In this document: in pieces, positions 41,983 through 50,911 of the stretch | Layout: each line of letters opens with the position of its first letter | How positions within the stretch are numbered: the first letter of the stretch is position 1 | DNA from: Arthrobacter sp. APC 3897 | Lineage (GTDB): Bacteria; Actinomycetota; Actinomycetes; Actinomycetales; Micrococcaceae | Direction: 5' to 3' | Length of the DNA stretch: 64,000 nucleotides | NCBI RefSeq assembly: GCF_030407495.1 | Contig: NZ_JASDDG010000026.1 | Location: 1 to 64,000 of the forward strand | The notes under the pieces: generated by a model | The model's database searches: none | The model's input: only the letters and a program-made list of their open reading frames with translations | Told to the model about the DNA's origin: nothing | Translations under genes and position numbers: made by a program

Positions 41983-42108
41983 CTAAGGATCAAACACGTA
42001 GCCCAAAGCACCGCTCGTGATAAGAAAGAGAATAACGAGGAACAGGGCAGCAACTCCGCCGCATAGGAACCACATAAACCGCTTTTCCGGAGGCGTCATG
42101 TTCAGCAT
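41983..42108 (-). CDS. Very small membrane protein (41 aa)
   Basis: Open frame of 41 codons: MLNMTPPEKRFMWFLCGG, then a hydrophobic stretch VAALFLVILFLITSGALGY and a short FDP tail. One transmembrane helix with a basic cytoplasmic end. Start may be 42108 or the second Met at 42099. Lies downstream of the bacteriocin transporter on the same strand, 240 bases from its stop; could be a tail gene of that locus or another cassette. Confidence 0.4.
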   Translation of the reverse strand: MLNMTPPEKRFMWFLCGGVAALFLVILFLITSGALGYVFDP

Positions 42109-42351
42109 GATGTCACGACTCGGTGACACCCGAATTCGTCGACGTGGCCCCAGGAAGACTCCTCATCGGGCATTAACCTAAGAAAACCGTGGCCACTTAC
42201 CGCTGCAACTCCCATATACGAGCTGGAAGACCGGGCCAAAGTGTCGCGCTAGGGGATTATCCGGGCGCTGCGAACAGACGGCCTTGCAAGCGCTGGGTAC
42301 GGTGGGACCAATGTTTCTACCGGTATCAGGGGGGAGCACAATGGTGGTGTG

Positions 42352-43680
42352 TCACGTTCCTCGGAGCGCGGCGACGGGTTCAATGCCTGTTGCCTTACGG
42401 GCGGGGAAGCTGCCGGCAGTAAGTCCTACGAGTGCTCCGAGGAGTGCACCGCCAATGGCGATGAGGGGATTGATGACCGGTGTCCATTGTTGGGATAACG
42501 ATATGGCGATGACAGTAAACACCCCGGCGGTAGCACCGATAAGTCCGCCAAGCAGCCCGATGATGACTGATTCCGTAATGAACTGCGCGGCGATTTGCTG
42601 GCGGGTAGCGCCGATGGCCCGCCGTAGTCCTATTTCTCCGGTGCGTTCCATAACCGAGAGCATGGTTACGTTTGCGATTCCGACGCCGCCTGCGAGGAGT
42701 ACGACGACGGAGAGAGCGACGAAGATGAGGTTGACGTCGGCCTGGACGTTTTCTGCGAGTTCGGATCGGCCCTTCGGCGCTGTAATGTCCACGCTGTTCG
42801 GTGCGTCAGGGGCAAGCGCGAGAGCGGCTTGCTCAGCAATTTGTGGGCCGGCACCGATAACGATGCGGGCTTGGAGCTCTCCTGAGCTGGTGAGGCCGAA
42901 GTCGGTTTGGGCTGCACCGGTGGAAATGACGACGCTGTCGAGGAGCTCGGTGCGTTGTTGTACATCGCTGAAGACGCCGACGACGGCGTAGGGGAGACCA
43001 TCGATAAAAATTGACGGTTGAGAGTCAATTCGAGTGATGCCGAGGCGTTCTGCGAGTCGCTCGCCGAGCATGGCCACCCGGTCATGGCGTAGGTCGTGGC
43101 CCTCGTCAAAGATCCGGCCGTGTCGGATGGTGCCCTCGAGCGTGTCGATGATCCCGGCGGATGTGGCGAAAACCCGAGGCGGGGCGCTGGTGGGGGCGGA
43201 GGGGTCGTTGACGGGTACCGCGGTCACCGTGCCTTCACGGAGTTCCACTTCCGTGATCAGTGCTGCCTGATCAATGCCGGCGAGGCGTTCTATACGTTGC
43301 ACGGAATCCCAAGGCAGCGTGCTGGTTGCGACGCTATTGCCGTCAGCGTTTTGAGCCTGGGCGGGGGAGGCGATGATTTGAGTCGCAGCGAAGGCATCGA
43401 ACCGTTTGGCCAGTTGCTCTGCTGTTGTCTGAGCGAAACCAACGGTCGCCACGAGGGCCCCAATGCCGAGGATCGTTCCTGCAAGAGTCATCAGTAACCT
43501 GCCTGGTCGTGTGCCGAGGTCGGAGGTGGCCTCAATAAGCAAGTCGATGAAGTTGAAGCGGTCGGCGGCTGGTACGGGCTGGATCAGGTCCGGGGTCGAT
43601 GGGCTATCGCAGGCTGGAAGGTCCCGGGTTGCAGCCTCGACTGTGGCAGGACGGCCGTCAGGGTCCAAACGATGTGTCAT
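42352..43680 (-). CDS. as-48H: MacB-type ABC transporter permease (AS-48H position)
   Basis: 442 aa. N-terminal transmembrane segment (GRLLMTLAGTILGIGALVATVGF), a large extracytoplasmic MacB_PCD domain (residues 80-290), then three C-terminal transmembrane segments with NVTMLSVMERTGEIGLRRAIGATRQQI, the FtsX/MacB coupling motif. Overlaps the ATPase gene by 4 bases. In the AS-48 locus the EFGH genes form an accessory transporter that raises self-resistance; the position and gene order match. Typical FtsX-family length. Confidence 0.88.
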   Translation of the reverse strand: MTHRLDPDGRPATVEAATRDLPACDSPSTPDLIQPVPAADRFNFIDLLIEATSDLGTRPGRLLMTLAGTILGIGALVATVGFAQTTAEQLAKRFDAFAATQIIASPAQAQNADGNSVATSTLPWDSVQRIERLAGIDQAALITEVELREGTVTAVPVNDPSAPTSAPPRVFATSAGIIDTLEGTIRHGRIFDEGHDLRHDRVAMLGERLAERLGITRIDSQPSIFIDGLPYAVVGVFSDVQQRTELLDSVVISTGAAQTDFGLTSSGELQARIVIGAGPQIAEQAALALAPDAPNSVDITAPKGRSELAENVQADVNLIFVALSVVVLLAGGVGIANVTMLSVMERTGEIGLRRAIGATRQQIAAQFITESVIIGLLGGLIGATAGVFTVIAISLSQQWTPVINPLIAIGGALLGALVGLTAGSFPARKATGIEPVAALRGT

Positions 43681-44354
43681 GCGGGGGTGCTCACTCTTCC
43701 GTCGGCGATACCGACACGGTAGGGTGCGCGCTGCGCGACCGCCAGATCGTGGGTGATGATGATCAATGCGAGGCCGTCGGTGACGAGTTCCTCAAACAGT
43801 TCCATGACATCGGTAGTCGTTGCTCCGTCGAGGTTCCCGGTGGGTTCGTCGGCGAGAAGCAAGCTGGGCCGGGTGACGACGGCGCGTGCCACGGCTACGC
43901 GCTGGCGTTCACCGCCGGAAAGGGTGCCTGGAAGGAAGCCGATGCGGTGGCTCAGACCCACCCGTCGAAGAGCTTCATGAGCCCGCTCCTCGCGCTCGAT
44001 GCGGGGTGTTCCGCTATAGAGCATGGGCATCATGACGTTATCCAAGACCGAGCGTCGTGGCATGAGGTGAAAGGCCTGGAATACAAACCCGATGCGTTGA
44101 GCTCGTACCGCCGCGCGTGTGTCCTCGTCTAGGGTGCCGGTGAGATGACCGGAGAGCCGGTATTCACCTACGCTCGGCCGGTCCAGTAATCCCAGGATGT
44201 TAAGCATGGTGGACTTACCGGAACCGCTGGGGCCGACGATCGAGACGTAGTCGCCACTGTTTACGGTGAGGTTGATGCCTTTCAGAGCCTGTACCTCGGG
44301 CGGGCCGGGAAACGAACGGGTGACATCGCGCAGCTCGACCAGAGGAGTGCTCAT
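43677..44354 (-). CDS. as-48G: ABC transporter ATP-binding protein (AS-48G position)
   Basis: 225 aa, LolD/MacB-type ATPase: SIVGPSGSGKSTMLNILG (Walker A), FQAFHLMPRR (Q-loop), TLSGGERQRVAVARAV (signature), SLLLADEPTGNLDG (Walker B) and IIITHDLAVA (switch His). Start and stop overlap both neighbours by 4 bases (ATGA), so F-G-H are translationally coupled. Powers the MacB-like permease for bacteriocin export or immunity. Confidence 0.93.
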   Translation of the reverse strand: MSTPLVELRDVTRSFPGPPEVQALKGINLTVNSGDYVSIVGPSGSGKSTMLNILGLLDRPSVGEYRLSGHLTGTLDEDTRAAVRAQRIGFVFQAFHLMPRRSVLDNVMMPMLYSGTPRIEREERAHEALRRVGLSHRIGFLPGTLSGGERQRVAVARAVVTRPSLLLADEPTGNLDGATTTDVMELFEELVTDGLALIIITHDLAVAQRAPYRVGIADGRVSTPA

Positions 44355-45952
44355 TTACCGACCACGACAAGGTCGCCTTCGACGAGTTCACCATCAACGG
44401 GGGTAACTTCCACTGCGCCAGGTGTCGCCAGGCCGCTGCGGACGACGACGAGCCTGGTGTTCGTTTTTTCACCATCACGGGGGTCCCCTTCAGCGACTTC
44501 GACCCGAGTCTCACCACCGGGGCCAGCGCTTAGAGCCGCGTACGGGACCGAGAGAACCTCGCCATCAGTGGCTCCGACAGCGATTGACACCCGCACATTC
44601 GATCCGTGAATTTCCTTGATCTGTTCAGGGGTCAGCGGGTCCGGTTGCAGATCGATGGTCCACCGCTGCGACTCGCCGTCGCCTGGCACCAGCGCAGTAA
44701 TGGTCGCTTGATGCGCAGTGCCGTCGGATAGGTCGAAGGTCGCTTTGTCGTCAACTTTAAGCAGCCGGGCATCGGCCTCGGCTGCGGAGCCAGACAAACC
44801 TAGAGTTGCACCGGAGACGGTCATTGCCGGGCCCTCGAGGATGGATCCGCGTTGCGCGGTGACGGCATCGACACGGCGAGGCAGTTCGCTCAGATACAAC
44901 ACTTCACCTGCGGGCAAAGCGGGGAGGGCTGCCTGCTCGACCCGAGCCAGTTCCTCCTGCATCTGGGTTAGTTGGATTGTTGCTGCCTCCACGGCAGCCC
45001 TCTGCTGTGCGTCGGTGCGATCAGATCCAACCTGTTGGCGGCGCAACTCAGCCAACTCGAGCGCATCGACAAGATTGCCAATCTGCAGGGAGTCCTGGGG
45101 CGCGGAGTTTTGTGCTGCGGCGAGTTCACGGCGTGCGCTTGCTACTGCGTTGTCGGCTTCCCGAACTTCGACAGGTGTCGCACCTACCGGAGTCATCGCA
45201 AGGTCGTTTTGCGCTGTGAGCAGGCTCTGCGCTGCGGCGCGAACTGATTCTTGTGCAGCGCGTACGGCTTCCGCGCTGCCTTCCTCAGGTTCAGGGACAG
45301 CGTAACCTGCGTTGGAGTAAAGGGTCGCGACCGCGTTTGCCGCATCCAAACCAAAAAGGGGATCTGCCGGGTCCCCTGCATCGATGCCAATTGTCCTGGC
45401 AGCTGTCTTGAACTGGATGACGTCCGGACCGGATAAACCGACCTGAAGGGTGCGGTACGCGGGTAGCTCGCCGGGCAGGACGATGACGGGCCGTCCGGCA
45501 ACCTCGAGGGCGATCGACAGGGCTTCGAGTTCGGTACCTTCTTTTGGCACCTGACCGGTGACGACCGCCGGGCCGGAAATCGAGGAGGTTTCGACACGTA
45601 CCTCAACAGGGTCGGCGTAGGCGACCTCCCCGCGGATGGTGACGTCATTACTGAGCTGCCCATACTCGACCGGGACGGTCACCAAGCCAGGAGCCGGCGG
45701 TTCGGCATCGGCGGCTGCGTCGGCCGGTGATACAAGAAACTGGCCAAGCAGCAGGCCAGCAACCAGGCTCACACCCGCGGCAGCCGCAACAATCCAGAAG
45801 ATTTTGTTACGGTGGAAAACAATAGCAACCCCGGACAACCACGACGCCGACACCGAAGCGCTCTCCTCCCGGCTTACGTCACTAAGGACAAGGTCTAGGC
45901 CTGTCGTGTCGTCATCCTGGCGCGGCGAGCGGTTGCGTTGGAACCATGCCAC
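44351..45952 (-). CDS. as-48F: HlyD/RND-type periplasmic adaptor with PG-binding segment (AS-48F position)
   Basis: 533 aa. N-terminal cytoplasmic tail, transmembrane segment near residues 52-74 (FWIVAAAAGVSLVAGLLLGQFL), then an adaptor: barrel/lipoyl parts (VTVPVEYGQLSNDVTIRGEVAY; GSILEGPAMTVSG), a peptidoglycan_binding_1-like insert (LQVGLSGPDVIQFKTAARTIG) and a coiled-coil hairpin (residues 230-340, Ala/Gln/Glu-rich). GTG start directly after the stop of the previous gene. Membrane-fusion partner of the MacB-type pump; the PG-binding insert suits a monoderm envelope. Confidence 0.85.
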   Translation of the reverse strand: MAWFQRNRSPRQDDDTTGLDLVLSDVSREESASVSASWLSGVAIVFHRNKIFWIVAAAAGVSLVAGLLLGQFLVSPADAAADAEPPAPGLVTVPVEYGQLSNDVTIRGEVAYADPVEVRVETSSISGPAVVTGQVPKEGTELEALSIALEVAGRPVIVLPGELPAYRTLQVGLSGPDVIQFKTAARTIGIDAGDPADPLFGLDAANAVATLYSNAGYAVPEPEEGSAEAVRAAQESVRAAAQSLLTAQNDLAMTPVGATPVEVREADNAVASARRELAAAQNSAPQDSLQIGNLVDALELAELRRQQVGSDRTDAQQRAAVEAATIQLTQMQEELARVEQAALPALPAGEVLYLSELPRRVDAVTAQRGSILEGPAMTVSGATLGLSGSAAEADARLLKVDDKATFDLSDGTAHQATITALVPGDGESQRWTIDLQPDPLTPEQIKEIHGSNVRVSIAVGATDGEVLSVPYAALSAGPGGETRVEVAEGDPRDGEKTNTRLVVVRSGLATPGAVEVTPVDGELVEGDLVVVGK

Positions 45953-46930
45953 TTAGCTTCCCTGCTCGAGATCAGCCCTAAACGCCTCAAGTTCGGCCTT
46001 GTGATCATCGACGAACTGCTGCTCCTGTTCGTACTGCACGTCGAGCAACTTCTCCTGGTAACCAGTCTTTTCCCGGCAATCCAGATCAACCAAGGCGAGC
46101 TCGGTTTCCTTATCGCCGAGTTCCTTCATCGCGGCCTCATCCGGTTCGGTCTCACCCGTTTCTTCATAGAGTGCGTCGGATTCTTCGACGATGCTGTTCT
46201 GGGCATCCATCTGCGTCGAGAATCCTGGTTGTCCTGCATCCATCATGCAGGAGGACCAGGCTGCATCGACCTCAGCGAGTTCGGGGGAGCTCATCGTGTT
46301 TTCATGCAACTCGTTTATCGCGTCCATGAGCGGTTTGTGTTCGTCAGAGGCCAGCGGGTCCGTGGTGCCGCGTTCGTTCTCTGCCCAGCCGTAGCAGCCC
46401 GCCGTCGTCCAGTCCCACTCCATGGCATCCGCGTCCACCGGCATCTCCTCCGGATCTATGGCCGGCCCGTTGAGAGCTTCATTGAAAGCTTGCTGCTCAG
46501 AGGCAGACAAGCTTGCAACGTAGTTAGCGTTCGCGTCGACATACTCGCCTTCCTCGCCGGTGGGCATATCCCTCCCGGGGTAGTTGATTATTCCGTATCC
46601 GTACTGGGCCACCCACTCACGCGACTCAGGGTCCCACTCCAAGTCAGCGGATCCAACGGCCACAGAGGCATCTTGTAAATTCGGAATATATTCGAAACCT
46701 TTTTCCGACATGCACTGCGCCACCAAATCCTCTCGCTGACGCTCATCTTCAGCGAACTTCTTCCCCTGCTCCTCGGGACTTAGATCAGCTCCAAAGGCCG
46801 AGGACAAGAACTCTGTCAGAGGAGTTTCATCACTAGGACTTGATTCAGGCTCCGCAGCGCAGGAACTACAAATAATGATGAGAGCCGCCAGCGCTGGTAT
46901 AAGAGCGTTCCTATTAGTGGAGAAATACAC
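45953..46930 (-). CDS. Lipoprotein-like protein at AS-48E position
   Basis: 325 aa, GTG start with AGAGGG upstream. N-terminal hydrophobic region with a lipobox-like IICSSCAAEP, then an acidic, Glu/Asp-rich extracytoplasmic domain with several Cys (VAQCMSEKGFEYIPN, CYGWAENERG, WSSCMMDAG, DLDCREKTGY). Many actinobacterial MacB-type pumps have such a lipoprotein partner. It lies where as-48E lies in the enterococcal locus, but I see no sequence basis to call it an orthologue. Stop abuts the start of the adaptor gene. Confidence 0.8.
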   Translation of the reverse strand: MYFSTNRNALIPALAALIIICSSCAAEPESSPSDETPLTEFLSSAFGADLSPEEQGKKFAEDERQREDLVAQCMSEKGFEYIPNLQDASVAVGSADLEWDPESREWVAQYGYGIINYPGRDMPTGEEGEYVDANANYVASLSASEQQAFNEALNGPAIDPEEMPVDADAMEWDWTTAGCYGWAENERGTTDPLASDEHKPLMDAINELHENTMSSPELAEVDAAWSSCMMDAGQPGFSTQMDAQNSIVEESDALYEETGETEPDEAAMKELGDKETELALVDLDCREKTGYQEKLLDVQYEQEQQFVDDHKAELEAFRADLEQGS

Positions 46931-47052
46931 AGGGCCCTCTTCTTTGAATGTACTAAAAATGGAAAGGAGTGTTATCGCGAAAGCACGTTCTGCGTCTCAG
47001 CAACTTATCCACCTCGACTGTCGGCGACAAGCAGATAAACACGGGCTTGATT
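46931..47052 (-). promoter_or_regulatory. Possible internal promoter region ahead of the E-F-G-H genes
   Basis: 122-base gap within an otherwise tightly packed operon. It is AT-rich near the downstream gene (TTTAGTACATTC). In the enterococcal AS-48 locus the EFGH genes have separate transcription; a promoter here would match, but no clear -35/-10 pair is called. Confidence 0.3.
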
Positions 47053-47220
47053 CTACCGAGGGGCCGTCAATGATCTACGCACGACACGCCACAGGGGAAG
47101 GACAATAAAACCGAGCCCTACTGCAAGTAATACCTTTCCCAGGATTATATCGAGTCCTACGACGAGGCTGACGACGATCAGTACTGAGGCAAATACAATA
47201 ACTGCAAGATCAAGCTTCAT
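47053..47220 (-). CDS. as-48D1: AS-48D1-like immunity peptide
   Basis: 55 aa from the ATG at 47220, beginning MKLDLAVIVFASVLIVVSLVVG. Two hydrophobic stretches and a basic C-terminus (WRVVRRSLTAPR). Length, charge and position after the ATPase gene match the 56-residue AS-48D1 immunity protein, which gives partial self-protection. The start lies inside the 3' end of the ATPase gene (11-base overlap). Identification is by position and general character, since these peptides are poorly conserved. Confidence 0.75.
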   Translation of the reverse strand: MKLDLAVIVFASVLIVVSLVVGLDIILGKVLLAVGLGFIVLPLWRVVRRSLTAPR

Positions 47221-47848
47221 GGACAACTCCATCCGTAAGGTGCAATCTTTGTGCATTAAAGGACAAGGCTACTTCTGATATGTGACTAACGACGACGACT
47301 ATATTCTGAACTGCTCTGTCACTGATCAACTTCAGCAGTATATCGCGGCTGGACGCGTCAGTGGCGGTAAGAGGTTCATCAAGAAGTACAACAGACGCGT
47401 CCCGCAGGAGGATGAGGCAGAGCGCAAGTTTCTCTCGCATGCCGGACGAGTAGTTCTCCACTCGACAATAGATGTCCACCATCTGAAGAATTTCCAGAGT
47501 GTCTGTGACATCTGAAATGTATTTTTCGGATTCCTCAGCGTTCATCATCCACATTTCTGCGATGAGCTCCATGTGTTCCAATGCTGAAAGTTCATCGAAC
47601 AGTGACGGTATGGGGTCGGCGTACAGTATCTGACCTCGCTGAAGTCGAATACCATCATGGGTGATTGTGCCTCTGGATAAAGGCAACAGGCCCGCGACAG
47701 TTTTCAGCCACGTCGACTTGCCCACTCCGTTCGGGCCGGTAAGAAGCCAGGGTCTCCCGGCAGATAGGTGGACCGTTCCACCGCTCAGGATCTCAGTCGA
47801 CGATTCAGGGTAGGAAAAATGAACGTCAGCGACAACGAGTTCAGCCAA
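47210..47848 (-). CDS. as-48D: ABC ATPase of circular bacteriocin locus (AS-48D)
   Basis: 212 aa ATP-binding cassette: LLTGPNGVGKSTWLKTVAG (Walker A), GMREKLALCLILLRDASVVLLDEPLTATD in segments (degenerate signature SSGMREKLAL; Walker B VVLLDEP) and VVVSHISEVALSF (switch His). Works with the membrane proteins B, C and C1 to export, and probably help circularise, the bacteriocin. Codon use is less GC-rich than in the chromosomal genes. Overlaps C1 by 8 bases. Confidence 0.88.
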   Translation of the reverse strand: MAELVVADVHFSYPESSTEILSGGTVHLSAGRPWLLTGPNGVGKSTWLKTVAGLLPLSRGTITHDGIRLQRGQILYADPIPSLFDELSALEHMELIAEMWMMNAEESEKYISDVTDTLEILQMVDIYCRVENYSSGMREKLALCLILLRDASVVLLDEPLTATDASSRDILLKLISDRAVQNIVVVVSHISEVALSFNAQRLHLTDGVVHEA

Positions 47849-48404
47849 GGAACAAACCCGCGGTGGAGGATAGAACAGTATAGATTAGGCATAAACTCAC
47901 AACGACCAAGCGGGGCTTTCGTGCAACGCCCGCTAGTTTGCTTAGAGCAGATCCATAACCCAGTATCAGCCCGATGCTAACACCAAGCGAGATGATTGTC
48001 ATCAACGTTCGACTAATATAAAGATCTGATAATAGGTAGAAACTTAGTGAAGTGTTTAGGGCGGATATGGAGAATGCCAAACAGGTAATCCAGTAAACGC
48101 GCCCGAAACTAAATACCTTATCCATTGTCGATATGAGAACAGCGCAAAGAGCGCTCATGCCCAGTGTTACCAGGAGAAACAGGGGGACTCCAAAGAGCGT
48201 TGAGAGCAGTGCGGTAAGTATAAGGTTTTGACTCTCTTCCTCTGGTACAAGGAGTAGGGTCATAATCAACATGACTGTTGCTAGCACAAGGACCAAAAGT
48301 CCCCAGCTGAGAATTTTGACGGACAGAACTACCCTTGGCAAGGGGCGCTCAGTATAAAGGACGTTCGCGTTGACATCCTTATCCACTTTGTATGCCTCAA
48401 TCAT
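47841..48404 (-). CDS. as-48C1: Membrane protein at AS-48C1 position
   Basis: 187 aa with a polar N-terminus and about five hydrophobic segments (residues 30-52, 60-80, 85-105, 120-140, 165-185), AT-rich codons (AAC, ATA, TTA use). No motif of its own; assignment as C1 comes from order between the SpoIIM-like gene and the ATPase gene. Probable membrane domain of the export complex. Confidence 0.75.
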   Translation of the reverse strand: MIEAYKVDKDVNANVLYTERPLPRVVLSVKILSWGLLVLVLATVMLIMTLLLVPEEESQNLILTALLSTLFGVPLFLLVTLGMSALCAVLISTMDKVFSFGRVYWITCLAFSISALNTSLSFYLLSDLYISRTLMTIISLGVSIGLILGYGSALSKLAGVARKPRLVVVSLCLIYTVLSSTAGLFLG

Positions 48405-48445
48405 TTTTTCTCCTATAAGTGATCGACGTATTGTAAATATTCATG

Positions 48446-49027
48446 TCACCAGGTAACGGTGCTTATGTGACCTTCAACTACTGCTGCCACGATAATGAGG
48501 GTGAAGCCGACCGTGGTGAGAGCGACGGATCTGATGAGGATTGCTTTCGTAGCGCTCGGTCCCACTGATTGAGTAATAAGACGCACAGCAATCAGTGGTC
48601 CCAGAAGGCCGGCTGAGCTGACAAGACATAATCCCAATGCTTCGATGAAGACGTGCGGTAGGAGACCGACGAGCAACATGCTGCCCAGGCTGTTATCAAT
48701 CAGTAGGACCGCTAATTGGCCTACGATCAGACCGTTGATGAACAGGGCCACTATTGCCCCGAGCCCCGCTGTCGCTGCAGATAGGACAAATAGAGACAAG
48801 GCTAGTGTCAAGTTGTTCCCTGCGATAGCTAAGGTGTCCGCGGACCCTGAAGCTGATGCAAGGTCCGCTGGCTCGTATGGTGCAGGCCACCAAAGCCCTC
48901 CTGCGACTGTGCCGGCAAGAATGCTGGCCAAGAAAACGGTGGGAGCCACTGAGAGCATCCAGGAACCTGTAAAGAACCACGACAGGCTCGTAGGTTTGAC
49001 GCCGCTCGCGTCGTGTTTGACCTTCAT
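48446..49027 (-). CDS. as-48C: SpoIIM/DUF95-like membrane protein (AS-48C)
   Basis: 193 aa. Starts MKVKHDASGVKPTSLSWFF; five transmembrane segments with GLLPHVFIEALGLCLVSSAGLLG, the hallmark of the SpoIIM/DUF95 family (Pro-His...Glu). DUF95 proteins are a constant part of circular bacteriocin clusters, required for maturation and secretion. Overlaps the upstream B gene by 4 bases. Confidence 0.87.
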   Translation of the reverse strand: MKVKHDASGVKPTSLSWFFTGSWMLSVAPTVFLASILAGTVAGGLWWPAPYEPADLASASGSADTLAIAGNNLTLALSLFVLSAATAGLGAIVALFINGLIVGQLAVLLIDNSLGSMLLVGLLPHVFIEALGLCLVSSAGLLGPLIAVRLITQSVGPSATKAILIRSVALTTVGFTLIIVAAVVEGHISTVTW

Positions 49028-50910
49028 GTTTTCCGCCAGGGTGCCTTAGGAGAAAGCGCCGTACGCCAGGCCCTGGCTGATAGGGAATTTGCCAGATGAG
49101 GAAGGACAGCGGCCGCCGTCAATGCCGCAAGCACAGTTAGAGCTACACCGAAAAGGTCGACTGCAGGGGGTAAGAGCGCTCCTGCGATGAGGACCACGAG
49201 TAGCAAAATGCCAGGCAACACGACGATGACATAGCGTACCCATCCCTGCATGGTCGATTGTGCTTCTGCTGTCCATGACCCTTCGCCCTGCTCATGCCTC
49301 CGATCGGACGCGCCATCGATCATAAGCAGAGCAGACATGTACCACTGGACCCACGTCGCGTTTGTCAGTGCGGACAGGGCCGCAACTAGGGCTGTTAGCC
49401 CCGCCCAATAATGGCCAGTCAAGACCGCTACGAGAACAAGCGCTGTGACTGAACAACAAGTGGAGGGAACGAGGAACCGCCGGTGGACGCGTACCCGCGC
49501 GACCGTTAGTCCGTGCAGCATCCTTGCCGTCGGGGCTTGTAGGTGCAGCGAGACCTGAGCTCGATCAAGGGCTGGCCCGAGCACGGGCATGAGAGCTTCC
49601 CTTGTCTCCGTCGCCTGGTTATGCACCATGAATGTCGCCAACACTGCCAATAAGAAGCACGCGGTTGACTCCTCTATTCCGCTGAAAAGTAGTGCAACTC
49701 CTCCTCCGAAGTAGCACCAGGATTCGAGAGTTGGAAATACCAGTCCCAAAAAGCCTGGCCGGATGGCCCAAGAATGACGAGTAAGCGACCGAACATACCG
49801 CTTCTCGAAATGAGAACGATTCATATGAGTCGCCTCAATGAAACGAATCAACGCATCAAGAAAATCAGGAACCGAGGAACCTGGCTGGGCAGTCGTTGCG
49901 AGATCCAGAATCTGAAGCGGTTTTCGCCAGACATAAAAAATGGAAGCAGCCGCAAATATAGAACCAGAAATCAGTATGGGAGTGATCCATTTTCCCTCCA
50001 GTACAAGAAAACTTAGCCCGTCTCCCGTCTTAAACTGCTCAGGAATCGCTTGTTCAAGGAAGATCACGCCGAATTCTTTCCAGCGCTCATCGCTTTGAAG
50101 ATCCTGCATAGTGGCGAAAACCAACCGAGCGGTGGACAAAGTGGTGACAACAACGACGTTGATAACGCAATATCCTATGAGCACGAAAACTGCGGCCAGT
50201 GTTGCATAGCGCACGAAGGCCACAGTACCTACTCTGCCTTGTAATCGCTGCTTGGCGTACAGAACTCCAACCCTCGCGCCCGTGAGGAAACTCGGGACTG
50301 CAACCGCGGCAACGAATATTGCGGCGAGAGCGGTCCACACGATTGAAAAGGGAGAATGTTGGGGGCTGAAGGCAACTAAGGTTTGACCGAAAAATAGGAC
50401 CGCCGCCCACCAGACGGACGATCGGCAAGTCGCTACAAAGCGCAGTTCCGACAGCATCATCAGTCGAGCCACTTCGGCACGCTGTATCGGAGCCTGAATT
50501 AGATAGGCCTGGAACGGAAAAACTCCTACATGTCTCCATGAAGAAGCACCGAGCAATAGCGGAAGGGCGAGGGTGGCAAGTCCTGCCAGCACAACAACCA
50601 GGGGCTCGCCCACTGGCGTCAGGCGCATAAGAACAAGAGAGAGAGCGGCGCCGGTCACGATTTGAAGCGACAGCGCTAACAGAACTACCCGCTTGGAGGT
50701 CTCGACCGAGAATTGTGCTTGCGCCCACCGAACAACCAATACGTTAAGTTGTCTCGGAAAAACAGTAGAAAGCACGATCAAAATACGATGTTCTTGGCGC
50801 CACCGACGCAACCACAGAAGGTTAACAAGGTGAGAGTTTATTGAAGCTTCCCGTCGCCCCAATCGAGGTGATTGAGGCGACGGGAAGCTACGGTTGGAAA
50901 GGAGAGTCAT
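49024..50910 (-). CDS. as-48B: Large membrane protein of circular bacteriocin locus (AS-48B)
   Basis: 628 aa from ATG 50910, one base after the stop of the precursor gene (TTG at 50922 would overlap it). About ten hydrophobic segments spread along the protein, no cytoplasmic enzyme domain, and a polar N-terminus of 40 residues. As-48B is the large hydrophobic maturation/export protein, proposed to take part in leader removal or cyclisation. Assigned by size, topology and place. The first 25 codons contain a very strong hairpin, so the real start may be downstream of it. Confidence 0.82.
   Translation of the reverse strand: MTLLSNRSFPSPQSPRLGRREASINSHLVNLLWLRRWRQEHRILIVLSTVFPRQLNVLVVRWAQAQFSVETSKRVVLLALSLQIVTGAALSLVLMRLTPVGEPLVVVLAGLATLALPLLLGASSWRHVGVFPFQAYLIQAPIQRAEVARLMMLSELRFVATCRSSVWWAAVLFFGQTLVAFSPQHSPFSIVWTALAAIFVAAVAVPSFLTGARVGVLYAKQRLQGRVGTVAFVRYATLAAVFVLIGYCVINVVVVTTLSTARLVFATMQDLQSDERWKEFGVIFLEQAIPEQFKTGDGLSFLVLEGKWITPILISGSIFAAASIFYVWRKPLQILDLATTAQPGSSVPDFLDALIRFIEATHMNRSHFEKRYVRSLTRHSWAIRPGFLGLVFPTLESWCYFGGGVALLFSGIEESTACFLLAVLATFMVHNQATETREALMPVLGPALDRAQVSLHLQAPTARMLHGLTVARVRVHRRFLVPSTCCSVTALVLVAVLTGHYWAGLTALVAALSALTNATWVQWYMSALLMIDGASDRRHEQGEGSWTAEAQSTMQGWVRYVIVVLPGILLLVVLIAGALLPPAVDLFGVALTVLAALTAAAVLPHLANSLSARAWRTALSPKAPWRKT
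50845..50889 (-). promoter_or_regulatory. Strong hairpin between precursor gene and as-48B
   Basis: AGCTTCCCGTCGCC (50845-50858) is perfectly complementary to GGCGACGGGAAGCT (50876-50889); inside it CAATC pairs with GATTG around a 5-base loop, giving 19 bp with one mismatch. No T-run follows. It fits a processing or attenuation hairpin that gives more precursor than B message, as also reported between A and B in the enterococcal locus. Confidence 0.75.
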
Positions 50911-50911
50911 G

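Noticed and set aside
41866-42066. Plus-strand 66-codon frame
   Set aside because: Arg/Ser-rich, no ribosome site, and antisense to the better-supported 41-aa membrane peptide.
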